64,000 nucleotides of DNA. Source: an uncultured Acetatifactor sp. (GTDB lineage: Bacteria; Bacillota; Clostridia; Lachnospirales; Lachnospiraceae). Every line of letters begins with the position of its first letter. The first letter of the stretch is position 1. Below the pieces are notes generated by a model. The model saw nothing but the letters and a program-made list of their open reading frames with translations. It ran no database searches and was not told the DNA's origin. Positions 55,298-63,863 of the stretch are shown here, piece after piece. The stretch lies in contig CANQOL010000001.1 in assembly GCA_947625475.1 (NCBI GenBank), positions 1 through 64,000 on the forward strand, written 5' to 3'. Made by a program: the position numbers and the translations under genes.

Positions 55298-58200
55298 TGT
55301 CTTCCTTTATCCTTTCTCCGGCCAGGCCGTCCCGAAAAGGAATACAGGCCGCATAAGCCTTCTCCCTTTTCACCCGTCCCACATCCTTTCCCTCGCAGAA
55401 CCGTTCCAGGAACCGGATCATATCCTCGCACGTGTTCCCCTGCTCATAGCTTTTGACCAGAGGTTCAATCGCCCTGGTAACCGGCTCATAATAATTCCGA
55501 TTGGTCAGGAAAAGCACCGGCACATTCAAAGCGCCGGCCTCCACCATAACCGCGCTGCGGTCTATTATGACACAGTCCGCGTTCACCAGAGATGCCCTGT
55601 AGTCTTCACGCTCTTCCACCCAGGCATTCTCCGCCTCCGAAAAACAGGAAACAATCCTCTCCGTCATTTCGCGGGTTCTCGGATCCTTTCTCTCCTCCAG
55701 GAATTTGGGATGCGGCATCAAAATAAAAAACAGCTTTTCATACTCCCTTATCTTTTCCGCAAACCGCACATATTCCTCCAGCTCCGGCGTGACGGCCACA
55801 TTTACCCCTTTTTCCACAATTGTTTTCGGAAAATGAACCTTCCACAGCACGATGGGCCTTCCGGCCCGCCTCTTCTCCACATAGGCCGGGAGGGGAAATG
55901 GCTTCCCGGTATCGTAGGCGTCAAACCGCGGCAGTCCCGTTACCCTCACTGCCCTGCGATTTCCGCAGTATTTCCAGTAATCCTCTTTCATACAATCGGA
56001 AAATGTGTAGATTCTCCAGCAATTATTGATTACGTTTGTCTGAAAATGAAGCCTGTGGGAATCCTCCGTGTCCGAAATTTCCACCCCATAGGGGATGTAA
56101 ACCAGACGATATCCCCGCATCCGGAACACATTGGACCAGTGCTGCCTTTGCCTGTGCCACTCATCATAGGGAGTCTGGATCACCACCGCGTGAGGCGCAA
56201 ACTCCTCCATGGGGAACCTTTCGTACAGTTCATAGGGCAGCCCCTTTTCCTCCAGGAAATCCTTCGCATGCTGCATCTGCGTCTTTTCAGAGTTGGTCTC
56301 GTCCAGGAAAACCAGCCTTGCGTCAACTCTTTCATCCTCTGTGCAGGCCGCATAAAAAGATTCCCATGATGGCCAAAAGGAAGGGATCTGGAATAAAAAA
56401 ACAATGCGGATCCGCTCCCCCGGCCGGTAAGGCACCCGGTTTTGCCGGAACAAAAAATCTGTCAGCGCATTCTGCGTCCCTATATTTTCCTGCTCCAATA
56501 CCGCAAGGCGTTTCTCAAGACGCTGATATCTCTCCCATGTCCAGCGCTCAATCTGCTTGTCTACCCGGTAAAACTGCGCCTCCGAAACATCCTTGGTCAC
56601 ATTGCTTAAATGCTCAATATTTTTTGCCCCTATATGCAGGCTCAGGCTCTGAAGCATCTTCAGCGGCGCTTTTATCAGTATCCTGTATGCCCCCCGCTTA
56701 CAATTTCCAAACCAGGTCGGAATTTCCAGCGCCTCATAAATCCCGGAGGTCTCGGGAGGTTCAAACCACGGTTCATTGTATTTGGAAAAGCGCCACTTTG
56801 CTGTGATTGTTTTCAACAATTCCCTTTTCCCGTAAAACCGCACCCGCTGATTGGCCTTCCAGATATCCAGCAGCAAATTCCGCAGTTCCGTCAGCGCCGT
56901 CTGCTTTTGGGAATCCGGCAATTCCAGAAAAACATTCCTCCAGCTTCCCAGCATCCAGCATTTTTCCTTTGGCACTTCCATGCCCAGATTTTCAGAAAGC
57001 TGCCTTTTGATGATCTGGCACATTTCACTCTGGATAGCTGTTTCCTTCCCGAGGGAAATATTCTGCGCTCCCACACGGTACTCCCCGTAAATCAGAGGGA
57101 TCGTTTCAAAAGAAGTGACTTTTACCATCCTTGTCCAAAGTTCATAATCCTCCAATTCCGAGGATTTGTTATAATAAAGCTGATATTTTTCCACCGTCTC
57201 TTTCCGGAACATCACTGTGGAATGACAGGCATCGCAGAAAAAAAGGAGCTTCGCTCTCATCCCTGCCGCCGTCTGGGGTGGACGGTGGATAAACCCATCC
57301 GGCCGGCTTCCAAAATAATGCTGATAAAACTGCGTAATCCCAGTCTTTGGATGATGCTCCATGTAATGCACCTGTGTGCTGAGCCTTTTCGCGTTGGACA
57401 GATCGTCCGCGTCCAGCCGTGCCAGATAAGCCCCTCTGGCCTCCCGTATCCCCAGGTTCAGGGATTCCGGCAGGCCCAGATGTTCTTTATTTTCTATTAC
57501 CCGAATCCGGTGGTCGTACTTTTCATAATACCTTGCCAGCTCCGTACTGCCGTCTTCGTTCCCGTACTCACAGATCAAAAGGAGCTCCCAATCCTCATAT
57601 TCCTGCAGCAGAATACTGTCAATGCTCTCCCTGAGCGTGTGCATGGCACGGTATACAGGCATAATGACAGACACGGCCGGCCGCGGATTTCCTTCATGAG
57701 CAATCTGCTCATAAGTAAATTCCCGGAAGAAAATGCCGCAGGTTTTACACACCCAGTTCCAGCGCTTCCATAAGATCCTGTGCAGGGCCGCCTCCTCAAT
57801 CTTATGCAGTCTCCGATTGGCGGCTTCCAGCTCCGTCAGCAGGCGATAGCTCTTTTTCAAAAACGCAGACCGCTGTCTCCTCGCAAAGCCTTCCGGCCGG
57901 CTTCTCCATCCCGCCAAGATCGGCAGATCCTCCTCCGGGACCTCTATGCCGAATTCCCGCAGGGAACGCGCATTGATCTCACAGACCTCCCTCTGCAGCC
58001 TCTCACCCTTTTCCAGAGAAATATTGTCAAATCCCCAGCGGTGACTGACCAACACCTCCGGCAGATTGACCAGCCTGGCCTGAAACATAATCCTTGTCCA
58101 AAGATCAAAGTCCTCTCCCAGCCGATTCCCGTCGTATTTCCAGCCGTTTTTCAAAAACAGCTCCCTGCGGAAGAACACTGAGCAATGGCTGATCTCACAG

Positions 58201-58661
58201 CCAAACAATAATCCCGCTTTCAGTTCTTCCCCCTCCCGGGGAACCTCCTCCACATAACTTCTGTCCGGTAGCACACTGCGCTGCATGGTTCCGCACAAAG
58301 CCACATCCGGATGCTCCCTCATATAGCTAAGCTGCTTTTCAAACCTCTCCGGGTCAGAGGGGTCGTCCACATCCACCCTCGCAATAAACTCTCCCACAGC
58401 CGCCTGAATTCCCCGGTTCAAGGATTCTGCCAGGCCCAGCTTCTCCTCATTTTGAAGCAGACGGATCCTGGGATCCCCTGCCCCATAGTCCCGGACAATT
58501 TCCGCGCAGCCGTCGTCACTGCCATACTCATTTACGATGATAAACTCCCAGTCTGTAAAGGTCTGACGCTGGATGCTGCAAAGGCACTCCTCTATATATG
58601 TCCGGCCATTGTAGAGTGGCAGGACTGCGGATATCACAACTTGACTTTCCTCGGCCGCCAT
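55266..58661 (-). CDS. Tandem GT2 glycosyltransferase fused to a CDP-glycerol glycerophosphotransferase-like domain
   Basis: A 1131-residue three-part protein. Two GT2 domains each begin with the family pattern (AVLPLYNGRTYIEECL, then VSVIMPVYRAMHTLRESI) and have VDVDDPSD and LDADDLS metal motifs. From about residue 770 a GT-B-like domain resembles CDP-glycerol glycerophosphotransferases (MPHPKF, IIDRSAVMVEAGALNVPV). Such proteins build teichoic-acid-like or sugar-phosphate polymers at the membrane face. The start is uncertain: an ATG at 58700 overlaps the upstream gene by 16 bp; 58661 has AAGGAAGGA upstream at long spacing. Confidence 0.87.
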   Translation of the reverse strand: MAAEESQVVISAVLPLYNGRTYIEECLCSIQRQTFTDWEFIIVNEYGSDDGCAEIVRDYGAGDPRIRLLQNEEKLGLAESLNRGIQAAVGEFIARVDVDDPSDPERFEKQLSYMREHPDVALCGTMQRSVLPDRSYVEEVPREGEELKAGLLFGCEISHCSVFFRRELFLKNGWKYDGNRLGEDFDLWTRIMFQARLVNLPEVLVSHRWGFDNISLEKGERLQREVCEINARSLREFGIEVPEEDLPILAGWRSRPEGFARRQRSAFLKKSYRLLTELEAANRRLHKIEEAALHRILWKRWNWVCKTCGIFFREFTYEQIAHEGNPRPAVSVIMPVYRAMHTLRESIDSILLQEYEDWELLLICEYGNEDGSTELARYYEKYDHRIRVIENKEHLGLPESLNLGIREARGAYLARLDADDLSNAKRLSTQVHYMEHHPKTGITQFYQHYFGSRPDGFIHRPPQTAAGMRAKLLFFCDACHSTVMFRKETVEKYQLYYNKSSELEDYELWTRMVKVTSFETIPLIYGEYRVGAQNISLGKETAIQSEMCQIIKRQLSENLGMEVPKEKCWMLGSWRNVFLELPDSQKQTALTELRNLLLDIWKANQRVRFYGKRELLKTITAKWRFSKYNEPWFEPPETSGIYEALEIPTWFGNCKRGAYRILIKAPLKMLQSLSLHIGAKNIEHLSNVTKDVSEAQFYRVDKQIERWTWERYQRLEKRLAVLEQENIGTQNALTDFLFRQNRVPYRPGERIRIVFLFQIPSFWPSWESFYAACTEDERVDARLVFLDETNSEKTQMQHAKDFLEEKGLPYELYERFPMEEFAPHAVVIQTPYDEWHRQRQHWSNVFRMRGYRLVYIPYGVEISDTEDSHRLHFQTNVINNCWRIYTFSDCMKEDYWKYCGNRRAVRVTGLPRFDAYDTGKPFPLPAYVEKRRAGRPIVLWKVHFPKTIVEKGVNVAVTPELEEYVRFAEKIREYEKLFFILMPHPKFLEERKDPRTREMTERIVSCFSEAENAWVEEREDYRASLVNADCVIIDRSAVMVEAGALNVPVLFLTNRNYYEPVTRAIEPLVKSYEQGNTCEDMIRFLERFCEGKDVGRVKREKAYAACIPFRDGLAGERIKEDIVSAVMEEED

Positions 58662-58684
58662 ATTGCTTGAAATTCCTTCCTTCT

Positions 58685-60793
58685 TCAAAAGTGCTGACAT
58701 AAAAATTCATACGTTGTCTGGGGAACCAGTTCTTTTATTTCTTCCCACTTTTTCTCCTTCAGGCATTCTCTCACCCTCGAAGCAGATATTACATTCCCAC
58801 CGCATGCTTTTCGGGGGACTTCACGAACTTCCAACCCATATTTAGGTAATATCTCTTTCATACTTTGATTGTACTGAGCTGTAACCGGATCTAATGGCTC
58901 CTCCCCAACAAACCGCACTGTAATATCCAGAGTTGGTGCAATTTCTTCCGCGAATATTTCAACATCCAGAGATGTATCTATTACCGTTCCCTGCAAATTT
59001 GCTTTGTCAAAATACTCAGAAAATGTTTGTGAAGATATGATAAATTCACCGCTGGGAAGGCATTTCACATTTTTTAAATGCGACGTTCCTTTCTTCACCA
59101 GTTCTATTCGATCTTCAAATTTAAAATAGGATTTATCCTCTTCAACAACAAATACATACAAATACGAAACTTGTGATGCAGCATATTCAATCAAATATTG
59201 ATGTCCCAGCGTAAATGGGTTACAATTCATAACAATCGCGCCTATCCTTTGTTTTTCATGAATTGCTTCCGACAGGATCAAGTTTTTATATGCTTTCAAC
59301 TTCGGATCACCTGCGTACATATTCTTTTTGTCATGTGTACTGTCGTCCTTTTTTCTAACCTCTGGTTTGCCTCCAATAAATCCACGATGCGACTGCACAT
59401 AATCAAATAATAGTTGACTGACTGCTTTCATCCCTTCCCGGCCGCAGTGAACCGGCAAATCATAATAAAAATCTGTTCCATACTTTGCAAGCAATTTCTG
59501 GAAGGCGGGAAGCACATCTAAATCCCAGTAAACACCTCGGAACGTTTGATCCAGCATAAAAACTTTATCTCCATTCTTGATGTCATAATCCTCCAAAATA
59601 TTGCAAAAATAATATCTATCAGCCTCATTGGGAAGCCCCAAAGCAATTACCCGATATGGAAATGACTTTTGGTTAAATAACTCCTGTAAATAATATCCTA
59701 GACTATCTTCATCTCGACTAAACAAACTTGATACTATACAAGAACCAACCAAATAAATTGTGTTCTTATAATTTTTGGGAATGTTAATTACTAATCGAGA
59801 TTTATTTACATAATTGATATATTTCCCATTAAAATCCGCAAAATATATCTTTCCTCTTTGTTTCTTTATTCTTTTCGCTAATGAATGACGCTCTTCATTA
59901 AATTCTTTTACCTCTTCGCTATCGGTCTTCCATCCGTTTTGTCTTGCTAACCATTCAATTCGTTCCTCAAGCGTCATATGATCCTGTTTGGTAATTTTAA
60001 TACTTAGATCTTTTTCTGTTGGGATCCTTACCGTCAAAAATTCACAGCCTTTATCCGCCAATTCACCCTTCCACTTTTGTGCCATATATGAGTTCATATA
60101 TCGCATAAATTCCTGTCCCTTTAAAAGTTTATTAATATATATAGCATCTACCTTGCTCTTTCTAACATAAAGGCTCTCATCCAAGTGGCGCATTGTCCAA
60201 TCGCTGATGAGCAACAAATCAATATCCCCTGCTTCAAATACAGATTTTATGGAGTCTACAAATATGATATTTGCATCGGAATTTAAATAATCTACTTTAC
60301 AATATTTCTTTAACTTGGTATTTTCATATATTCCTATTACTTCAACCCCTTCACATTGAAGTAAAATATTAGAAAAAGCGAGCGCCTGCTTATCAATGCC
60401 CCAAAATGCCACTCTGGTATAATGCTTTTCACGAAAATAATACCCTATATCATATTTTTTCTCTTTTAAGTAATTTAAATATGTCACTGAATTAATTATG
60501 TCATTATCCCATGTTTGATCCGTACAAATAATCCCCCCCTTTATTACACGATTTTTATCAACAACGGGCAAAATACCATTATAGATATTTTTTGCCATGA
60601 TCAATGCAACCTGCTGTTGTATATCAAGATTTAAAGAAAAATAATTATCTGGGAACTCATCTTCATAAACGCAGGGTATCTTCTTTATGCTGTCACAACT
60701 GCCTCCATCCTTGCAATGATCCATCTTGTATGCTCCTAATAATTCCTGTTTATCATTTACAAGGAATACAGTTCCTTTAACAGAAGACAACAA
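58685..60793 (-). CDS. CBS/SGNH-like/cytidylyltransferase fusion protein, 5' end shifted at a G9 run
   Basis: The continuous frame from the TTG at 60793 encodes 702 residues. Parts: a CBS-like N-terminus (GTVFLVNDKQELLGAY, NGILPVVDKNRVIKGG), a Rossmann-like section, an SGNH-hydrolase-like section (VGSCIVSSL, then DLPVHCGREGM) and a C-terminal nucleotidyltransferase of the CitC/TagD superfamily (NPFTLGHQYL and ISASRVR as the T-x-G-H and ISxxR motifs). With one extra G in the run at 60805-60813 the protein would start at the ATG at 60873, which has GAGG upstream, and be 729 residues. As sequenced the upstream start ends after 23 codons. The sequence is AT-richer than the flanking core genes. 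Confidence 0.75.
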   Translation of the reverse strand: MLSSVKGTVFLVNDKQELLGAYKMDHCKDGGSCDSIKKIPCVYEDEFPDNYFSLNLDIQQQVALIMAKNIYNGILPVVDKNRVIKGGIICTDQTWDNDIINSVTYLNYLKEKKYDIGYYFREKHYTRVAFWGIDKQALAFSNILLQCEGVEVIGIYENTKLKKYCKVDYLNSDANIIFVDSIKSVFEAGDIDLLLISDWTMRHLDESLYVRKSKVDAIYINKLLKGQEFMRYMNSYMAQKWKGELADKGCEFLTVRIPTEKDLSIKITKQDHMTLEERIEWLARQNGWKTDSEEVKEFNEERHSLAKRIKKQRGKIYFADFNGKYINYVNKSRLVINIPKNYKNTIYLVGSCIVSSLFSRDEDSLGYYLQELFNQKSFPYRVIALGLPNEADRYYFCNILEDYDIKNGDKVFMLDQTFRGVYWDLDVLPAFQKLLAKYGTDFYYDLPVHCGREGMKAVSQLLFDYVQSHRGFIGGKPEVRKKDDSTHDKKNMYAGDPKLKAYKNLILSEAIHEKQRIGAIVMNCNPFTLGHQYLIEYAASQVSYLYVFVVEEDKSYFKFEDRIELVKKGTSHLKNVKCLPSGEFIISSQTFSEYFDKANLQGTVIDTSLDVEIFAEEIAPTLDITVRFVGEEPLDPVTAQYNQSMKEILPKYGLEVREVPRKACGGNVISASRVRECLKEKKWEEIKELVPQTTYEFLCQHF

Positions 60794-60804
60794 AGCATCC
60801 TCTA

Positions 60805-60813
60805 CCCCCCCCC
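60805..60813 (-). other. Homopolymeric G9 tract, candidate phase-variation switch
   Basis: Nine C on the plus strand, G on the minus strand, 21 codons into a frame starting at the ATG at 60873. With nine G the frame reads to a TAG directly after the tract. With ten G (or seven) it joins the 702-residue frame with a CBS-like junction (MSEILGGGGVEDALLSSVKG). Confidence 0.85.
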
Positions 60814-60916
60814 AAGAATTTCTGACATTCTATAAATTGTGATGTCTTCAGTTTTTATATTTATATTTTTCATCATTTTTCCTCGTTTTCGCCGAATTAC
60901 AATTCACATTTCTATC

Positions 60917-61495
60917 CTAGGTGAGGTTTCCATTTAACCTTTTTCCCTGTAGATATTTTATCGTTGTCGATGGCACCAGCTTTGAAACTCCTTCCATGTC
61001 CCCTTCCTCTAACAGCATTCTCACCCGGCTGGCACTGATTACTCCGCCCTCCGTTTCCTTTCGGGGAATGACACGAAACTCCACTCCGTATTTTGGCAGG
61101 ATTCTCGCCATGGTCTCATTATATTGACGGGTCACTTTGTCTAAGGGCTCCTCTCCCGCAAACCGCACAGTGATCCCCAAGGCCGGCGCAATCTCCTTCC
61201 CAAACAGCTCCACATCCATGCTGGGATCCACCGTGCTCTCCTGCAGCTGGGATTTGTTGAAATATCCTTCAAAAGTCAGGCTGGAGATGATAAACTTTCC
61301 ACTGGGCAGCACCGTTACATTTTTCAAATCACTGGTTCCCTTCCTCACCAGCTCTATACGGTCAGCAAAAGGGAATATGCTTCTGTCCTCCTCCACTACA
61401 AACACGTACAGCCGCTCTACACACCCTGCCGCATACTCAATCAAATACCTGTGCCCCAGGGTAAAGGGATTGCAGTTCATTACGATGCTTCCCAC
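60917..61495 (-). CDS. Cytidylyltransferase-like C-terminal half, split off by a frameshift
   Basis: The frame encodes a CitC/TagD-type nucleotidyltransferase (NPFTLGHRYLIEYAA and ISASRVRMLLEE), parallel to the C-terminus of the 58685 gene. No ribosome binding site precedes any possible start; the GTG at 61495 is inside what reads as a continuous protein. Reading one base differently at the G7 run at 61561-61567 joins it to the SGNH-like gene, with linker SIQNQPELEEYKEKLRKLRP, which resembles the matching linker of the neighbouring fusion. I think it is the tail of that gene, not a separate gene. Confidence 0.8.
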   Translation of the reverse strand: MGSIVMNCNPFTLGHRYLIEYAAGCVERLYVFVVEEDRSIFPFADRIELVRKGTSDLKNVTVLPSGKFIISSLTFEGYFNKSQLQESTVDPSMDVELFGKEIAPALGITVRFAGEEPLDKVTRQYNETMARILPKYGVEFRVIPRKETEGGVISASRVRMLLEEGDMEGVSKLVPSTTIKYLQGKRLNGNLT

Positions 61496-62751
61496 AGCCG
61501 GACGGAGTTTTCGCAGCTTCTCTTTATACTCTTCCAGCTCAGGCTGATTTTGAATCGATACCCCCCCGCAATTTTGACAATTCCATACTGATGGACGGAA
61601 GGGAACTCCTCCGGAATACCAGAATACTCATACTGCCGGAAAAAATCGTTCTCCACTAAATATTCATAAAATTTCCGGGCGTAGATCTGATTGCCCCGCT
61701 CGTTGATGTGAGCACTGTCAGCAAATACTTCCCCATAGTTGTGGGGTCTGTCAAACAGATTCCGGCAGTCAAAGTACGGCAATTTTTCTGCACGCAGATT
61801 CTGCAAGCAGATCAGCACAATATCCCCCTCCTTTACTGGCAGACGATTCAAATTATAAAAAATGTCCTGATATCGGCCCGAATAAAACTGAGAGGCGTTC
61901 TCCACCCTCCACTCATGCCCATTCTCATTCAGGATCTGCTGCAGATAACTCTCAATGGTTTTATCATAGGGAGAACCGATTCCATAATAGACACAAGTCC
62001 CCATACACCAGATAGTATGCGAATACTCCCCATTCTGATAAGCAGTCAACCTTTTCCCGTTCTCAGTTCTGATCAGAGGATCAGTACTATCCACCAGATC
62101 TGAAGTTCCATCCAAGTTTGTTCTCGCATCGGAAAGAGCTAAAATAGAATACACCTGATCATTGCTGTATCCGAACTCGTCAAACCGGGTTTTCAACACC
62201 TTCCCATTCCGTTCTTTCAACTCTTTTCGAAGCACATGAACGTTTTTTTGAACAATCACTTTTTCCCTTTCTGTGGAGAGCTCATTTCTCTTCAATACGG
62301 GATACCCTGTCAGCACCACTCTGACCCCTCTATGGGTGTCCAAATAGTGATACAACGGTCTCTCCGCATACACATACTGAGCACACTGCCTCAACAGAGT
62401 ATCAAAATAGACCGTACGGTCTACAGGAAGCTGTGGAAAACGGTTTGTTGTCAAAAGAATGATTTTATCATACCCTTCCACTTTATTCAGATCTAGCTTC
62501 TCAAACCGACATCCTCCCACAACACATTCCATGCCATGGGACACCGCAGTTCCCTCCCCCGCCAACATTCGGAAAGCAGGCAATATCTCTTTATCATAGC
62601 GAAACTGTACATACAACTCCCACAGAAATTCCGGGTCATAGGAAGCAATTAAAGGCTTCTTAATCCCCCTATCCCTGCAGTACTGAGGCATGGAATATCC
62701 TCCATAAAAACAGTCCCTGAGCTGTATGCATTTCAACTGGTCCGGTGTCAT
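61480..62751 (-). CDS. SGNH-like N-terminal part of a frameshifted cytidylyltransferase fusion
   Basis: The 423-residue frame has an N-terminal domain of unknown type (about 1-160) and an SGNH-hydrolase-like domain (WCMGTCVYYGIGSP, then FADSAHINERGNQIYARKF as the D..H block). The last 26 residues (after about 397, SWKSIKRSCENSVRLWEAS) are out-of-frame translation past the G7 tract. With one more G the full protein would be about 611 residues and end in the cytidylyltransferase at 60917. AAGGAGAG precedes the ATG. The nucleophile position appears as GTC or GSC, so activity is open. Confidence 0.78.
   Translation of the reverse strand: MTPDQLKCIQLRDCFYGGYSMPQYCRDRGIKKPLIASYDPEFLWELYVQFRYDKEILPAFRMLAGEGTAVSHGMECVVGGCRFEKLDLNKVEGYDKIILLTTNRFPQLPVDRTVYFDTLLRQCAQYVYAERPLYHYLDTHRGVRVVLTGYPVLKRNELSTEREKVIVQKNVHVLRKELKERNGKVLKTRFDEFGYSNDQVYSILALSDARTNLDGTSDLVDSTDPLIRTENGKRLTAYQNGEYSHTIWCMGTCVYYGIGSPYDKTIESYLQQILNENGHEWRVENASQFYSGRYQDIFYNLNRLPVKEGDIVLICLQNLRAEKLPYFDCRNLFDRPHNYGEVFADSAHINERGNQIYARKFYEYLVENDFFRQYEYSGIPEEFPSVHQYGIVKIAGGYRFKISLSWKSIKRSCENSVRLWEAS
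61561..61567 (-). other. Homopolymeric G7 tract splitting the second fusion gene
   Basis: Seven C on the plus strand; on the minus strand GC followed by G7. Reading GCG GGG GGG then TAT leaves the frame; eight G would give GCG GGG GGG GTA and restore a continuous fusion of about 611 residues. Confidence 0.85.
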
Positions 62752-62791
62752 AAATCTTTCTCTCCTTATCTCCCATCATTCTATATCGAAA

Positions 62792-63529
62792 TTAAACTTT
62801 CCCCGACACACTGTTTTCCAAAAACGCTTCCAAATCCTCCGGCACACCGAGCCCCCACATTCCCTTCTGCAGGGAGCCGATGTTATAATAGACAAACTTC
62901 TTCTCCTTCTCAATCAGGATATTGTAAACAGGGGCAACATAAAATTCATTATTTACACGGATGTTTTTCCCTATCATTTCATGTGCCCCGGCAACAAAAT
63001 CGCTTCCCTTAGCAAAGTTGTAAATGCCTACGGTGGCTTCATCTGAAATTACTTCCTTCTCTCTTACCTCGGTCACAAAACCCTTTCCGTCATACTTAAT
63101 AAACGACCATTTGTTGTCGTGCGCAGTCATGGTCATGATAAGGCCGTCATACAAACTCTGCCTTTTCAGATAATTATTTATGTTTATATCAACATATTGG
63201 TCAGAATTTGCAATCATCAGCGGTTCATTGTTGTTTATGTACTTTTCCGCCAGCAGAACTGTGCAGGCCGCTCCCTCCGTCACCTGTGAAACAGGGACAA
63301 TCACACAGCCGGGAGCGATCTTTTTCAGCTTTTCGGTAAGACCGTACTTTTCTATATGCTCCGCAAGGCAAAGGTAAATAAATCTGTGCTCACATCCGGG
63401 TCTGAGATTGTCGGTTACAACCTCGATCATGTATTTCCCTTTTACATCAATCAGCGGCTTCGGCATTTTATAACCTGCATTGGCAAAGCGGCTTCCTCTT
63501 CCCGCCATGGGTATTACAATATTAAGCAT
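62792..63529 (-). CDS. Sugar nucleotidyltransferase
   Basis: A 245-residue enzyme of the NTP_transferase family (glucose-1-phosphate thymidylyltransferase/GlmU type). LNIVIPMAGRGSRFANAG is the nucleotide-binding signature, with ANSDQYVDI as the metal-binding DxxxD region. It would activate a sugar phosphate for the operon. The ATG at 63529 overlaps the cupin stop by 8 bp, and the next gene follows after 40 bp. Confidence 0.88.
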   Translation of the reverse strand: MLNIVIPMAGRGSRFANAGYKMPKPLIDVKGKYMIEVVTDNLRPGCEHRFIYLCLAEHIEKYGLTEKLKKIAPGCVIVPVSQVTEGAACTVLLAEKYINNNEPLMIANSDQYVDININNYLKRQSLYDGLIMTMTAHDNKWSFIKYDGKGFVTEVREKEVISDEATVGIYNFAKGSDFVAGAHEMIGKNIRVNNEFYVAPVYNILIEKEKKFVYYNIGSLQKGMWGLGVPEDLEAFLENSVSGKV

Positions 63530-63863
63530 TTTCCTCTTCCTCCTTCACCAGATACTTGTCGTTGTTCGCCCCCGGTATCTTTACTACCACGTTCACGCTG
63601 TCCTCCAGGGCCCGGAAACCCGTCACATCCCCCGGCTCTGCAATAATAATATCTCCCTCCGAGAACTCCTCTCCAAACATCCTCACACGTCCCAAAACCA
63701 CAACCGTAATTTCTGTAGCAATCTTGTGATAGTGAGCCTCCTCACTCTCCCCCGCACGGTAGCTCTTTACAGCCACTTCCACGTCTTTCGTCCGATACAG
63801 GGTCGGGGAAAAATTCCCCACAAACCATCCCTTCGTCATTTCCGAAAGCCTACTTGTCCGCAT
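63522..63863 (-). CDS. Small cupin-domain protein
   Basis: A 113-residue single-domain cupin. YRAGESEEAHYHKIATE carries the His-x-His-type metal ligands with Glu, and EGDIIIAEPGDVTGF is the second motif. Such proteins in sugar operons can be isomerases, epimerases or binding proteins; the exact role cannot be read. GGAGGAAG precedes the ATG. It overlaps the genes on both sides. Confidence 0.8.
   Translation of the reverse strand: MRTSRLSEMTKGWFVGNFSPTLYRTKDVEVAVKSYRAGESEEAHYHKIATEITVVVLGRVRMFGEEFSEGDIIIAEPGDVTGFRALEDSVNVVVKIPGANNDKYLVKEEEENA

Noticed and set aside
60793-61567. Simple decay into pseudogenes
   Set aside because: Possible, but all other parts of both reading frames are intact and both breaks are at G runs; homopolymer sequencing error remains an alternative.
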